Source: Petunia secreta | Taxonomy: Eukaryota > Streptophyta > Magnoliopsida > Solanales > Solanaceae | Direction: 5' to 3' | Length of the DNA: 64,000 nt | Assembly: GCA_029990175.1 (NCBI GenBank) | Contig: JARKIP010000035.1 | Span: forward strand, 37,834,001-37,898,000 | Shown: positions 32,844-44,476 of the stretch, one piece after another | How positions within the stretch are numbered: position 1 is the stretch's first letter | Layout: each line of letters starts with the position of its first letter | Program-made: the position numbers and the translations under genes | The notes under the pieces: generated by a model | The model's input: only the letters and a program-made list of their open reading frames with translations | Database searches by the model: none | Told to the model about the DNA's origin: nothing

Positions 32844-33530
32844 AATACTGGGTGGAATTTTAGGTCCCTTTGATTTTGTTGTGTGAGAGTGGGGTAATGC
32901 TAGAGCGCTGCACCAAATCACTGGTAATCTAGTGTTGTCTGCAAACAACACAGGTTATGGAACACCATATTTTATGAGCAAGGCGTGCCTACAAGCCTAA
33001 GGTCGTTATGCCTCATCCTGAATCAAGACAAAGCGGATCCTTATTTTCTCTTTTCTTCTTCTATCTTTTTCTTTTCGTCCTTCCCTTTTTCCCCTCTTTT
33101 TTTTTTTTCAATCATTTCTTCATTTCATGTATATATATTTTTTCATATAAGAGGGGTCCAAAAATCAGATTGAAAAAATGCATTTAAGAAAATAAAGAGA
33201 AATAGTTTTGGATTTTTTGATTTCATTTTCATAAATGCCGAAATAGTACAATACTACAATAACAAGCCCTCTAACAACATGAGGCAATAGTAGTACTCCT
33301 ACGAATAAAAGCAAACAAACCAGACAAATGTTCGAGATAGAAATACCAATGCATAATGAAAAGCTACAATACGTCCAAGATGCTAAATAAATGACAAAAA
33401 AGGCAATGAGCTGCATCATCTCAGACTGATATATCTGCTAAGGTCACCCGGGCTCTGCGTCAGTTGACTCCTTTGGATCTGACTCAAATGGCTCATCAAG
33501 ATCCTTCTTTGATGGCTCATCGGGATCTAC
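32844..33530 (-). other. Spacer between Ogre ORF1 and gag
   Basis: No gene seen. It contains T-rich stretches (33045-33140) on the + strand and short AT-rich frames only. The region fits the ORF1-gag spacer of Ogre elements. Confidence 0.5.
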
Positions 33531-33539
33531 TGATGGGTC

Positions 33540-34152
33540 TCATATCAAGGTGCGATGCAATCCACCCAAATCTGCTGCAACTCTGGTGACAAATGGAAGC
33601 GCATGTGCGAGTAGGTCCTCCGCAGGCAGCCTCCTATAGTCAATGATAGTTTGCGCAACATACACAGCGGAGTCATAACCCTTCCAATAAGCTACATTGA
33701 TGGTCTGTCTTGCAGCCTGCACATCCCCAAGTCTGTCCTGTGCTAGCTGTCTCAGCTGCACTCCCTGCTCCAATGCCCTGTCAAGTCGAGCTCGAGCATC
33801 TGTAGGATCCTGACAGTGACGATCCTCTCTTCTCCTGCTCTCCACTAAAGCTACCCCGTCGGCATCCCTCTCTGTCAATGCCTCCGAGTGAAAATCCCGG
33901 AGTCGTCTGACTGTATTTAGGTGCTGATGTACCAAACCCTCGCTTTCAGCCTGAGCGGTTCGAGCGACATCCCTCTCTAAGCGAAGACGGTAGACCAAAC
34001 CCGCATATCTCTCCTCAGTCTCTACCCTATACATCTCTATCTTCATGTCGATCCTGAGTGCCTCATCATACGGTCCCTTAACCGTTCTAGTTGGCATAGC
34101 TACTAAAGCAGGCTGTCGACCGTACCAGAAAACATACTTAGGTGGGACCTCG
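33540..34152 (-). pseudogene. Ogre ORF1, C-terminal part
   Basis: An unbroken frame of about 200 codons: EVPPKYVFWYGRQPALVAM at the junction, then an Arg/Glu-rich helical region, probably coiled coil (ERYAGLVYRLRLERDVART, ARARLDRALEQGVQLRQLAQ), ending LGGLHRTLI. The upstream part is at 39915-41090, across E8. It resembles the ORF1 proteins found upstream of gag in Ogre elements; their function is unknown to me. Confidence 0.68.
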
Positions 34153-34979
34153 TGATGCAAGCAAACCCGTGGGTTGAAGGTTTACAATCGGAGACAACAA
34201 ACAAGACGCGGAAACGATGAAGGTAAGAGGCAGAAGCAACTAAGTAACACGGATAACAAGAAATTGGGGAAATGGGGGAACAGAAATAGAAGAAAGAATG
34301 GATAATCAGGATCAAAACATTGATTGATTACCCAAGGGAGAAATGAAACTTGAACCTAGCAAGGATTCATAGTAGGGATGAAATCCATTTCGGTTCCAAT
34401 CCTAAGAAGGCATACACGAAGCCTCGGGCTTCAACAAGAATGGCTCGGCCAATTCTATCTCTATTCTCTCAATTCAATATCAACTAACTGTCCTCTAATG
34501 AGCTATGCTAGGAGTTTATACAGACAATAATAAAAGGGCAAAATAGTAAATGGTCACAGGTGACCAATGAGATAAAGCCATGCAGGGCTGGAGTGTTCGG
34601 CAGCTCATCCCGAACACATTGTCTTCGGATGCTTGTTTGCCTCGGTCACGTCTGGAATCGAACGCTCTTGCCTCGGGCACACTTGTAGCCCTTTGATCGA
34701 TTCTCTGTTCGGAGTCGCTCTTCCTTGGTTTGGTTGCTTTCAGCTTCGGGCTCAAACTTGATCGTTGAGCTTTCATTAGTTGTGCTCGATCTCACAGCTC
34801 CCGAAGTCAATGTCAGCAATGGTCACTTGTTGTCTGCTCGATGGATTTCCAAAGTTGTTGCTCGGCGAGGCAGCCTTCGACATCTTCCATTCCGGCCACA
34901 CTTTAATCGTCGGCGCTATGTGACTCCTCGGTGGTCTTCTTGATGGATCGAACAGGTGAGCCTGGTTCGTATTGCATCA
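34153..34979 (-). repeat. 3' LTR of E8
   Basis: An 827-bp LTR, roughly 98% identical by eye to the right copy. In the sense direction it starts TGATGCAATACGAACC. Confidence 0.92.
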
Positions 34980-35015
34980 TCCTCCCCTTCTTGAAAGGAT
35001 TTCGTCCTCGAAATC
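34980..35015 (-). other. PPT and AGGA hairpin of E8
   Basis: GATTTCG-AGGA-CGAAATC (34998-35015) and CAAGAAGGGGAGGA against the LTR. Confidence 0.87.
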
Positions 35016-35059
35016 AAACCCACAAGACCTGCAACAATGCAAAGACAAACAAGGCTTCC

Positions 35060-37868
35060 TACTTCGAAAGTAGGTTAGTGTTTTAAGAGTAGAAAACACA
35101 CACTTATGATAGAACCAAGCATCAATGATAATCAAGAAAATTATGTCTCCGAAGGAAACAACAAGTTTTTGGCTCAAATAGGACACTTCATATGCAAGAT
35201 GTAACGATCAAAGGCCCTATCGTCTCTAAACTCGTAGTTATCATACCGAGCCCTCAATTTTCTTTTATCACCATAGGGCTTATGGACTTCGGTATGTCCT
35301 ACACTCGAGGTGTGATCAACATGTGGGATGGAGTAAGTAAAATGATTGACTTGACAACTAACATCAAATACTCCACTCCCCTTCTTAAAAGAAATCTTAT
35401 TCACACCAAGAGATGGCTTTTCACCTCCAAAATCACCTTTAAGACAATCCTTCTCATTAGACAAGCTTCCGAAGAAGGTCTCAAATAATGGATTGTCTAC
35501 GGGGTTAAGCTTTTCAAACCGAGGTGGTTCTCCTCGAGTCGGATGCTCATCACAATCTCCTTCGAACAAAGGGTTGGTGAAAACGAGTTCACTACCTATC
35601 AAAGGTGCATCCCAACCAAGGCCATCATCCACACTTGAGGAGTCATCGAATATAATCCGATCCAATTCATCCACTAAGGGCTCCTCAAGGGTATGATCAT
35701 CCGCACTACAACACACAGATCCACCATAGGCAATAATATCAGCAAGGGTATGATCAAACAACTCATTTTCCCCTTTATCAAAGATTGGTGGTGTGTCATA
35801 ACAAGGGTCACAAGCAAGGTCAACTACAACTTCATCACTAAGGAGAGGTTCGGTGAAGATTGAGCTCACATCATTATGTGGCTTATCAATCCTCTGAACT
35901 AGTGGTTCACATTCATTCACAAGTTGACCATTCGAGTCTACACTAGTTGCAAACACATTGTAGTCATACAAATCATTAACTAGCATAGGAGTTTCTCTAG
36001 CAATTTCACAAGACAAGGAAGTATCATGCTCACGGAAAGGAAATCGAACACTTACCTCGGAGTGGCCTTCGGTTTCTCTCACTACCTCCGAAGTCTCACA
36101 AGTAGTTTCTTCTCCGTGGAGCTCACATGAAAGATTTTCTTCACCTTGTCTATTTACTTCGGCATAGAGTTGATGCTCCTTTGGTTGGCCTCCTAGAGTA
36201 CCTGCACAAGATTTCGCACTAGTAGAAGATAAAGATAAGGGGTTAAGGTTCGAATAAGGGGTGTCCTCACTCTCAATGATTCTTTTTCCCTCTTTCTTTT
36301 CCCTCATTTTCTTTTCAAGGTCAGGTGTGTGTTCGGGTGGTGACAACTCACTCACATCACTCGACACAGCCTCTTCTTTTTCCTCTCGAGAGTTGTCACC
36401 GGTCACTCCCTTACTCCTCTCGATCTTTTGTCTCTCATATTCGGGTGAGTTTGGTCGGGGCCCAAGAATACCCATAGCTGGAGTAGGTGGACCTTTAACA
36501 TCGACCCGAAGTCTAGGACTCATCAACCGAGGTCTCCTCTTCCATTATCGGGAAACCACTTGACTTCGAAACTTGTGGCCTCGGGTTCACAGTATTGATT
36601 TCGGTCGGTTCTTTTCTTGCACCTTTCCCACTGTTCCTTATGATTGTAGGACTCCTCGATGGCGCTCTTTCGATCCTGGATTGGAGTTCCCGCTCTTTTC
36701 TCATCTGTAAAACCGAAGCGTATGCACTAATGGACATCTTTCCCTTTAACCCGTGAGGTGTAAACGTATAAGCCATTTGTAGCTCTCTGTTGTACACAAG
36801 GTATACATCCCTCTCAACGATATATAGCAACTGCCTACTGTGCACCCATGGGTCTCCTAGCCAAACATCTGCATCGGGCATGGAATACACATCACACCAA
36901 GCATATTCTCTATAATCTCCATGAGATATGAGTACTCAAGCCTCAAATGAAACACTCACTCCCTTATACGTATAAGGATGCTTCAATTTATAGCATGGTA
37001 TTTTCAGGGTCCGTACCAAATAAGCGCTAATGCAATTAACATCGGTACCTCCAATCTTGAGCAAATTTCCTCCATAACCATTCACCTCAACAGCGAACCT
37101 ACTTCTACCCAAGTTTCGGATATGAAGATCCAAGTAAGAACTTGAGTATCCCAATCGGTCAAGACCAACACCTTGGGTCCTCCTTATTCCTCCACTAGTG
37201 GCAACACCACTAGGATATCTTCCACTTCCTTTCACTCTTCCAACATTAGAGGTATTGTTGAAAGTCGAGGAAGGAGTTTTAGCATGGAACCCGTAAAAAC
37301 TTCTCCTCGGAGAAGGAGTTCGGTAGAAACCTCCTCTACCCTCCTCGGGTCCACAACCACCAGCGCTCCTCGAGCCACCCTTCCCATAGGAATTGGAAAC
37401 ATTGAATCGTGTGCCACAACTAAAAGTTGCAAATCTTCCTCCTCCCATGGAAAAACCTCCACCACCTCCTCCCATCCCGATGGAAGGGGTTCTACCACTC
37501 CCTTGTGTCCCACGCGAGACACCGAAGGAAGATGACATCGAATAGTTCACTGCGTCAACTTCGTCAGTGACTTCCCCGATGTCATATTCATCGTATTCAA
37601 GATCATCACAATGAGAGTAAGTAGAGTCATCATACTTTGAAGCGTCACTACCTTCGTATTCTTGACCCGAAGCATAAGATTCTTCTCGTTCATCTTCACA
37701 GGCTCCGTAGTCTTCTTCGTCTTCGTATTCACCATAGTGCCCTGCTTCGTCCTCGTAAGAGCCATAGTCCCCGGTGTCGTTATACCAATCATCACCTCCG
37801 TAGGAACCATAGTATCCATCATCTCCACACGAATCATACCCCCCATAGTCATCATCATCCGAAGACAT
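35060..37868 (-). pseudogene. ORF-N of E8: Tyr/Asp-rich protein with retropepsin-like domain
   Basis: The best-preserved copy of the protein. It starts MSSDDDDYGGYDSCGDDGYY at 37868. Head: YGSYGGDDW and YGSYEDEAGHYGEYEDEEDY. A Gly/Ser/Arg-rich part follows (MGGGGGGFSMGGGRF). The protease-like domain is at about 36770-37105 (EVNGYGGNLLKIGGTDVN, LKHPYTYKGVSV, WCDVYSMPDADVWLGDPW), with IGGTD where E11 has IDSGS. One TGA at about 36933 and one frameshift near 36515 break the frame. The acidic tail (YDYNVFATSV, CYDTPPIFDKGE, RIIFDDSSS, TNPLFE, ISFKKGSGVF) is open for 450 codons. It ends with a broken hydrophobic stretch (IIFLIIIDAWFYH). Function unknown. Confidence 0.75.
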
Positions 37869-38219
37869 AGCTGCATAAATAAAGTAAAGGACCTCACAAG
37901 TTCACTCCCTCACGTGTATCACTCGAGTAATGTTCACTCAATTTTCTTTCCACTCGTGTATACACTCAAGGTCGTTGGCTTTTGTGACCTCACTCTATTG
38001 TTCTCACCACTCTAGCCTTTTTTCCACTCAAGATGGCATTGCCTTTCTGTTAGGAAACCGAAATGATAAGTCACAACTAGTACTTTCCAAGTCTAGGTTC
38101 GGAAGGAGTTTATAAGACTCGATGGAACGGTAGCTATTTAACTGCGCATGGGGAGTCAAAGAATTATCTATGAGGTTGGACTTCGGTCACCACACGCACG
38201 AGTTCCTATAAGCTCAGAT

Positions 38220-38270
38220 TCGATAGTACGACCTCGAGTAGAAAGAATTACTCCAGAGATCCACTATCGA
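38220..38270 (-). other. Leader stem-loop of E8 (covarying)
   Basis: TCGATAGT (38220-38227) pairs perfectly with ACTATCGA (38263-38270). The other elements use GTTAGT/ACTAAC here, so both arms have changed together. The loop has GAATTAC. It is about 350 nt from the ATG. Confidence 0.75.
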
Positions 38271-38502
38271 GAATATTCGGACACAAGAAAAAGTGAAATC
38301 CTAAAAGAATATACCTCCTCCTCGGTTCAGCTTCGGAATTCACCGAACACGTGACCTCGGTACAAGTGTTTCCTCCTCGGTTCAGATAGGTTTTAACCTT
38401 ATCCTCTTTCCCTTTTCTAGCCGACAACTTTTTCACCTGGGGTTTTTGGATTTAAAATTTACCCCCTTCTTCTTCGATGGAACAGTGAACCTTTACTCCG
38501 GT

Positions 38503-38676
38503 GTACGGACAATTTCAAGATTCGTCCACAGTCCACTAACAACAGATTAAGCTCAAGATTTGGGTCATCTCCGATTTTACAACGTCGGAGATCACTCCAG
38601 TTCCAAGCAGAGCTAAGAACACAGCTCACGTCGTCCGTACACTGTCAACAATGTCAACAAGCTTCCAGCGTACGGA
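38503..38676 (-). repeat. GTACGGA motif cluster in E8 leader
   Basis: GTACGGA at 38503, TCCGTAC at 38634 and GTACGGA at 38670. Confidence 0.6.
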
Positions 38677-39066
38677 CAGTGTCAACACGCAGTGGAACTT
38701 CGATTTTTAAGCATAAAATCGACCTAAATACATTAACAACCACCAGTTTTAATCGATAAACACCAAAATTCAACCGGGGTTCGAATTCAACTTCACCACG
38801 TCAAGAACACGGTCCAAAACGACGGAAAAACCCTAGTTACTAATGATGTACGTCGGGTACTCAATCGATTCCTTAGACAGTGGTGAATCCAAATATGTGA
38901 TTGTTTAATCCAAATAATCAACAGCAAACAAATTTTGATGATTTTCTATTTTTTTCATTTTTTTTTTTTTTGTATTTTCTTCTTTTTCAAGTAACACAAG
39001 AACAGACAGAAAATAAAGATAAGATGAACAAGGACCATCGATTCGTAGGAACGAAATCCAAGCCTT

Positions 39067-39078
39067 GCTCTGATACCA
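39067..39078 (-). other. PBS of E8 (tRNA-iMet)
   Basis: Reverse complement TGGTATCAGAGC, perfect. Confidence 0.9.
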
Positions 39079-39081
39079 AAC

Positions 39082-39909
39082 GGATGCAAGCAAACCCATG
39101 GGTTGAAGCTTTGCAATCGGAGACAACAAACAAGACGCGGAAACGATGAAGGTAAGAGGCGGAAGCAACTAAGTAACATGGATAACAAGAAATCGGGGAA
39201 GGGGGGGAAAAGAAATAGAAGAAAAAATGGATAATCAGGATCAAAACATTGATTGATTACCCAAGGGAGAAAATGAAACTTGAACCTAGCAAGGATTCAT
39301 ACTAGGGATGAAATCCATTTCGGTTCCAAGCCTAAGAAGGCATACATGAAGCCTCGGGCTTCAACAAGAATGGCTCGGCCAATTCTATCTCTATTCTCTC
39401 AATTCAATATCAACTAACTGTCCTCTAATGAGCTATGCTAGGAGTTTATATAGACAATAATAAAAGGGCAAAATAGTAAATGGTCACAGGTGACCAATGA
39501 GATAAAGCCACGCAGGGCTGGAGTGTTCGGCAGCTCAGCCCGAACACATTGTCTTCGGACGCTTGATTGCCTCGGTCACGTTTGGAATCGAACGCTCTTG
39601 CCTCGGACACACTTGTAGCCCTTTGATCGATTCTCTGTTCGGAGTCGCTCTTCCTTGGTTCGGTTGCTTTCAGCTTCCGGCTCAAACTTGATCGTTGAGC
39701 TTTCATTAGTTGTGCTCGATCTCACAGCTCCTAAAGTCAGTGTCAGCAATGGTCACTTGTTGTCTGCTCGGTGGATTTCCAAGGTTGTTGCTCGGCGAGG
39801 CAGCCTTCGACATCTTCCATTCCGGCCGCACTTTAATCGAGGGCACTATGTGACTCCTCGGTGGACTTCTTGATGGATCGAACAGGTGAGCCTGGTTCGT
39901 ATTGCATCA
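39082..39909 (-). repeat. 5' LTR of E8
   Basis: An 828-bp LTR. The + strand start is GG where the left copy has TG. A TATA box (TATATAAA, minus strand) is at 39445-39452. Confidence 0.92.
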
Positions 39910-39914
39910 CCTCG

Positions 39915-41090
39915 CCTCTGAATTGGTCTGCAATCTGTGTGCTGGGTCCAAAAGGTCTCATATTATCCCAAATGGAGTACCACTGGTGTGCCTGGGAAAC
40001 TCACCACTAATTTGCTCAAAAGCATACTCTCTCACAGTCTCTACCCTAGGGACACTCTGAACACGCCCAAGCTGTCGGAGCACACGCGTAGGGCAATAAG
40101 GCTTGGCTCCCTTATGACCCATCAACACCAAAAAAGGACGGTTCATACTACCATATATTCCTTCCTTCGAAGGGTACCGGCTAACTTGCCACCGGATACT
40201 CTCCGTAGTGAGCTCGCTCAAGTACTGTGCCCACCCAACAAAACTCATAGGTAGAACAAGGTCTCGAACACGGTAGTAATGAGTGTTCAGATTGAATTTA
40301 AGCTCATCAGGTTGTGGAATAGGGTCAAAACACCCAAACAAATGGTAAACGAACCACACTTGCACCCTCGAAAAATTGGTCCTCGTTCTCTTTGCATCGG
40401 CTCAAAGTACGATAAATACTACCAAGATCATTGGCACAATGGTAGAATTTGGAACTCCCCCATATAGAGCTTTCACGATCCAAAAGAGATGGATAAAGAT
40501 CTATCCATTCTCCACCAGGAAGACCATAAGACCAAAGAAAGCGATCATGAAGGCTTTCCCCGTAAAGCGATCCCACTCGTCATAACTAAGCCTAGTGATA
40601 AATTCAACCCGATGTTCTGTGTAACCATCTCCCCGCCCATAGAGAGCATAAAGGTACTCCAGATTAACCCAACCTGAGGACAAACTCAATAACTCTGTAT
40701 CAGAGCGCAAATTCATGTAATGCAGGAACTCTTCCACCCTCACAAAGGGGGCGCTATGCACTTATTCGCCCTAAACATTGCATTAGTTAAAACCAAGATT
40801 TTCTCTAAAGTAGGGGTCATCTCAACATCACCAAATACAAAGGTATTTTGACTAGGTTCCCAATACTGAATCAAAACATTTACTAGATTCCGACATGGGG
40901 AAATCTTAGGGCTAAGAAGATGTGATATTTCTCCAATTCTTGCATTGACAACCGATTTCTGCTCCGTGCTCAACTCGTGCCACCAATCACGCAACTTATA
41001 AAGGCATTTGTCGACCATCCTAATGGGCGGCGTGGTAGAACCCTCAGGAAACTGCCTCTTCCCTACTTTAGACGATGATGTAGCTATGAG
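39915..41090 (-). pseudogene. Ogre ORF1, N-terminal part
   Basis: Right to left: GKRQFPEGSTTPPIRMVDKCLY, LRDWWHELSTEQKSVV, SQNTFVFGDVEMTPTLEKIL, then frame changes to VEEFLHYMNLRSDTELLSL and EHRVEFITRLSYDEWDRFTG, and again to VWFVYHLFGCFDPIPQPDEL and RYPSKEGIYGSMNRPFLVLM. It then reaches the E8 junction with stops near 39958. At least two frameshifts. I recognise this as the extra Ogre/Tat ORF upstream of gag; I believe it corresponds to a DUF7745-type domain, which a profile search should confirm. Confidence 0.65.
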
Positions 41091-41763
41091 ACCTAAAAAT
41101 GAAAATTAGGACCGTAAAAACATGGACAAAATTGGTGAACAATACCAAAATAGGCAGGCTGGCTCAAACAAAATAATTACATGATTGACGAGCCTAGACA
41201 AACGAGGAATAAAACTTGCCAATACTTTAAAAATAAGATAACTCTATTTAGATTTTCTTTGAACAAATTTTGACATGACAACGACACCAAAATTTGACTA
41301 TTGACGTTGGGTTTTTCACAAAATTGGCCATTATAAAGGCGTAAAATTGACTTTAAAATCTCTCCCGACAACGGGGAAAAAGGGAAATGAAATGCTACTA
41401 TTTGAAATCCAAAATTGCCCCTCTTAACAAAATATCTCCTTTCTTTTTTCTTTCTTTCATTTTCTTTAAAACTAATCCGCTTTCCCTCGATAAACGGTCA
41501 GCATAACGACATTTTTAAATGCAACACAGATGATGCCGCTATTGTGTCTTTCTGGGGGTGTGGGCCCTCTAGCCTTTAAAGGGTCAGCCTAGACAAGTGC
41601 AATACTTGTGTACCACACCTCACCTAGTCCAATGTCATGCAAATAATTCGGCCTAAATTGAGCGCAGGTTTAACTCTAGGTGACTCGATGGGTTCATGAA
41701 CTAGTCTTCTAGCCATTTGGAAATGCCTTGGGGATACCGGTCGACAACGCCTAACGGCCTAAC
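41091..41763 (-). other. Leader of Ogre element E7 (left part)
   Basis: No gene. A possible splice acceptor (CATTTTTAG in the sense direction, about 41090-41100) lies just before the readable ORF1. The sequence is otherwise AT-rich to the E10 boundary. Confidence 0.5.
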
Positions 41764-42982
41764 TGTTGCTCTCAAATGCACACGCAAGTATACGTGGTCG
41801 ACAAGTAATAAAGTGATAAGATCGAGTATCATTTCCCACAAAGACTTATGACTAACTATCAACTAAATCGCACAATTCCTAATTATCTAAACAAGCAAAG
41901 ATTGCGATAGGTTATTGGGAATTATCTAACTAAAATTAACTAATAAATTTAAAGGATTAACTAATAAACTAGAACAAGTAGAAAGTCGAATTTAATAAGA
42001 GATAAAGTTCCAGGGTTATGGAAATCTACGAATCCTGTTGAATTCTTCAGTTAATTCAACTTAATTAATTTATCTGGGTTACTAATCGACAGTGTTAATA
42101 TTGCTCACAAGACTCTTCCGATATCTTGCTTGCCTATTCAAGCTAATCCAACACCTATATTCCGATGGAATCAGAAGTTAACAAGAATGCATTAATAATT
42201 CCTGTATAATGATTAAGCAAGGCGAATAGGTATATTCCTATCCTTATCCGCGAAACTATTCCCCGATGCCCAGGTTCAAGAACAAGCTCTATTAAGTCCT
42301 ATTGCAATCAAGAATTCCCTTTCTCAAGTTCAATTCAAGATTCATAAGTAGTATTTAATAGGTGATCAAGCAATCAAATAATTAAGATCAGGATTTAATA
42401 ATTAACCCAATATGATAAACTAATAAAATTAAATTAACATCCAAAATTCAACATAGATGGAGAATCCCACAATTCTAGAACTAACAAACTAAATAAATAA
42501 AAAGAGAAGAAAAGAGAAAAACTTAATGAAGAGCCTCCAAGCCATGGCTGCCTTGCTGCCCTTGTGTCCCCCTGTGTATCCTCCAAAATCTTAGGTAATT
42601 GATCTTATATAGAGTACAAAAATGTAGGAAAAACTATTCCTAATTTTCTTAGAATAAGTAGAACTTGATGCTTCTATATCCACATTGCTTTAGGAAACCA
42701 TCTTTCCCACCTAGCTTTGCTTCAGGATATTAAAACACGTGCGTCCACTTTTGCAAGCAAATTTGGCTGATCAGAAGCTCTCTCTCCGAATTCCTCCAAA
42801 CTTGGACTTTGTTTGCTTCCTTCTCATCAAACAATTATCTCCTAAGCCACCAAATAACAATCCGTTAGTGCAACCTCCAGAATTAAATCATGTTGGGCAT
42901 AATTGACATTGAAAATCACAAAAAACAAGTAAAATTATGGAAAGTTTAATATCAAAACACATGTAATATATGCACAACATCA
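41764..42982 (-). repeat. 3' LTR of E10
   Basis: Runs on the + strand from TGTTGCTCTCAAATGC to GCACAACATCA. It matches 58602-59816 with a few percent of substitutions. The terminal inverted repeat TGTTG / CAACA (followed by TCA) fits TG...CA ends. A TATA-like box (minus strand TATATAAGATC) lies near 42605-42613. Confidence 0.85.
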
Positions 42983-43552
42983 ATACCCTACACTTAACTC
43001 TAACTCGAGCAACATACACCAATACACTAGATAATTCACAATTTAAGCTCAAGGTATATAAGTACCAGCACAAACCAAAAGTTCAATTATGGGCAACACT
43101 CTATCATAACATCTATGCTCTTTTCTCAATCACTTCACCTATCCCAAAATACCAAAGTCTTCCATAATATCAAGGTCACAATCCATTAAGTACATTTAGG
43201 AAATAAGATTAATGCATTAACTTAACTCACATTCAAGTACCATAAATGCAAGTGCCCACAGTGTGTGTGTGTGATTGTTTCTGCCTACGACTTCAATAAT
43301 GAAACAATGGACCTAAGCGGCAAGACTTTGAAGAATGCACTTAATTTTAAATAATTAACTAATAGATATCAGAATTAACTTCAACTTCCTTTTTCAAGCC
43401 TCAAGGGTCAACAAAGGGGTATTTTCAACGATTTTTACAACACTTTTATGATTGGGGACCTAGGAGTTCAATGAGACACATCAACCTCACTAGGGTGCCT
43501 TTCGCGTGTTCATATTCGAGGCTTTTATCACCCTTAACCGAGCATAGGAACA
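42983..43552 (-). other. E10 interior, 3' non-coding part
   Basis: AT-rich and without a supported frame. It includes a short (GT)n run at 43261-43272. It should contain the PPT next to 42983 (sense GTGTAGGGTAT), which is weak. Confidence 0.5.
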
Positions 43553-43557
43553 TTGCC

Positions 43558-44390
43558 TGATGCAGGGAAAAACGAGCGGAAGCTAGAAACGATACGAACA
43601 TGCGGAATCTAAAACAAGATAGGCGATATCAATAAAGATATCGACATAAAAAGCAAGACGAGGCTTGAAACATTTACCTAAGTAGCATCGAGGAACTTGT
43701 CTCGATACACCCCGGGTGAAGTCAAGGATCACCTATACTACGCAACTACCCTCAAGAGGCACCCGGCACTTGCAAATAGAATGATCAAAGAGGTTTCGAT
43801 GTTCAACTTGGAATCCACCAAGTGAAATCATGCCCGCTCACGGGTTCTTCATTGAGATTCACTCAAGAAATTCATCATTCTACATTCAAGGTTTGCTAAA
43901 ATGAAATGAAGACCTAAGGGCTCTATTTATAGGCCCCTTTTAAGACTAAAGTAAATGACTAAAGTGCCCTCAAGTGAGGTTAATACATAAAAGGCCACTT
44001 AGGGCTAAAATAGGAAATACACCCAAAACTAGTGAAATCCCGCAATGGTGTCACAGGGGGTAGGCGGTCCGCCTCCCCCCACTAGGCGGTCCGCCTCCTG
44101 TGGTTCTTCAAGCTGAGGCGCTCCGCCTCCATGCTGAGGCACTCCGCCTCCTCCTGATCAACTCTCTGGATTTTCGTAGGCGCTCCGCCTCCATGCTGAG
44201 GCGCTCCGCCTCATCCTGGGACTTGTGAAAGAGTCTCAAAATGAGCTTGGGATTGCTCCCCTTGGAGCCCAAGCGGTCCTCCATCCATGGTGCTCCAATG
44301 CATGATCTTCAATATGGTTCCGGAGCCCTTCACTTGCATCCTTTGTGCCCTCGCGCTTGGCTCTTGATGGTTGGCGCTTTGGCTCCATCA
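43558..44390 (-). repeat. 3' LTR of E9
   Basis: An 833-bp LTR and the uninterrupted copy. At 44050 it preserves the empty E11 target (CACAGGGGGTAGGCGG). Its end lacks about 12 bp that the right copy retains (ATTTGCCCGGCA). TATA box CTATAAATAG (minus) near 43923-43932. Confidence 0.92.
44059..44215 (-). repeat. GC hairpin array in E9 3' LTR
   Basis: Six units: two AGGCGG-T-CCGCCT and four GAGGCG-CTC-CGCCTC-like, one decayed to CAC. Confidence 0.78.
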
Positions 44391-44426
44391 TCCTTCCCTT
44401 CTTGAAAGGATTTCGTCCTCGAAATC
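44391..44426 (-). other. PPT and AGGA hairpin of E9
   Basis: Sense GATTTCG-AGGA-CGAAATC, then CAAGAAGGGAAGGA. One base differs from E2 and E8. Confidence 0.86.
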
Positions 44427-44476
44427 AAACCATCAAGCCCTACAATCAAAGACAAGCACAACAAAAGTTTCCTACT

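Larger units (their letters stand above)
34153..39909 (-). mobile_element. E8, non-autonomous CRM-related element (complete)
   Basis: LTRs 34153-34979 and 39082-39909, TSD CCTCG perfect (34148-34152 and 39910-39914), PBS and PPT present. The 4.1-kb interior contains only ORF-N. It is inserted in the Ogre ORF1. Its LTR and leader motifs match the E1/E11 type (TTCGG-rich U3, GTACGGA cluster), unlike E2, E6 and E9. Confidence 0.93.

Noticed and set aside
33045..33140. T-rich stretch as a LINE/SINE poly(A) tail
   Set aside because: No LINE or SINE body or target duplication is next to it.
33540..34152. Host gene for an Arg/Glu-rich protein
   Set aside because: The frame continues across E8 into the Ogre ORF1 at 39915, and the CCTCG TSD proves the two parts were contiguous.
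37232..37522. Long overlapping open frames opposite or out of frame with ORF-N
   Set aside because: They are shadows of the low-complexity Gly/Ser-rich coding region and show no independent conservation between E2 and E8.
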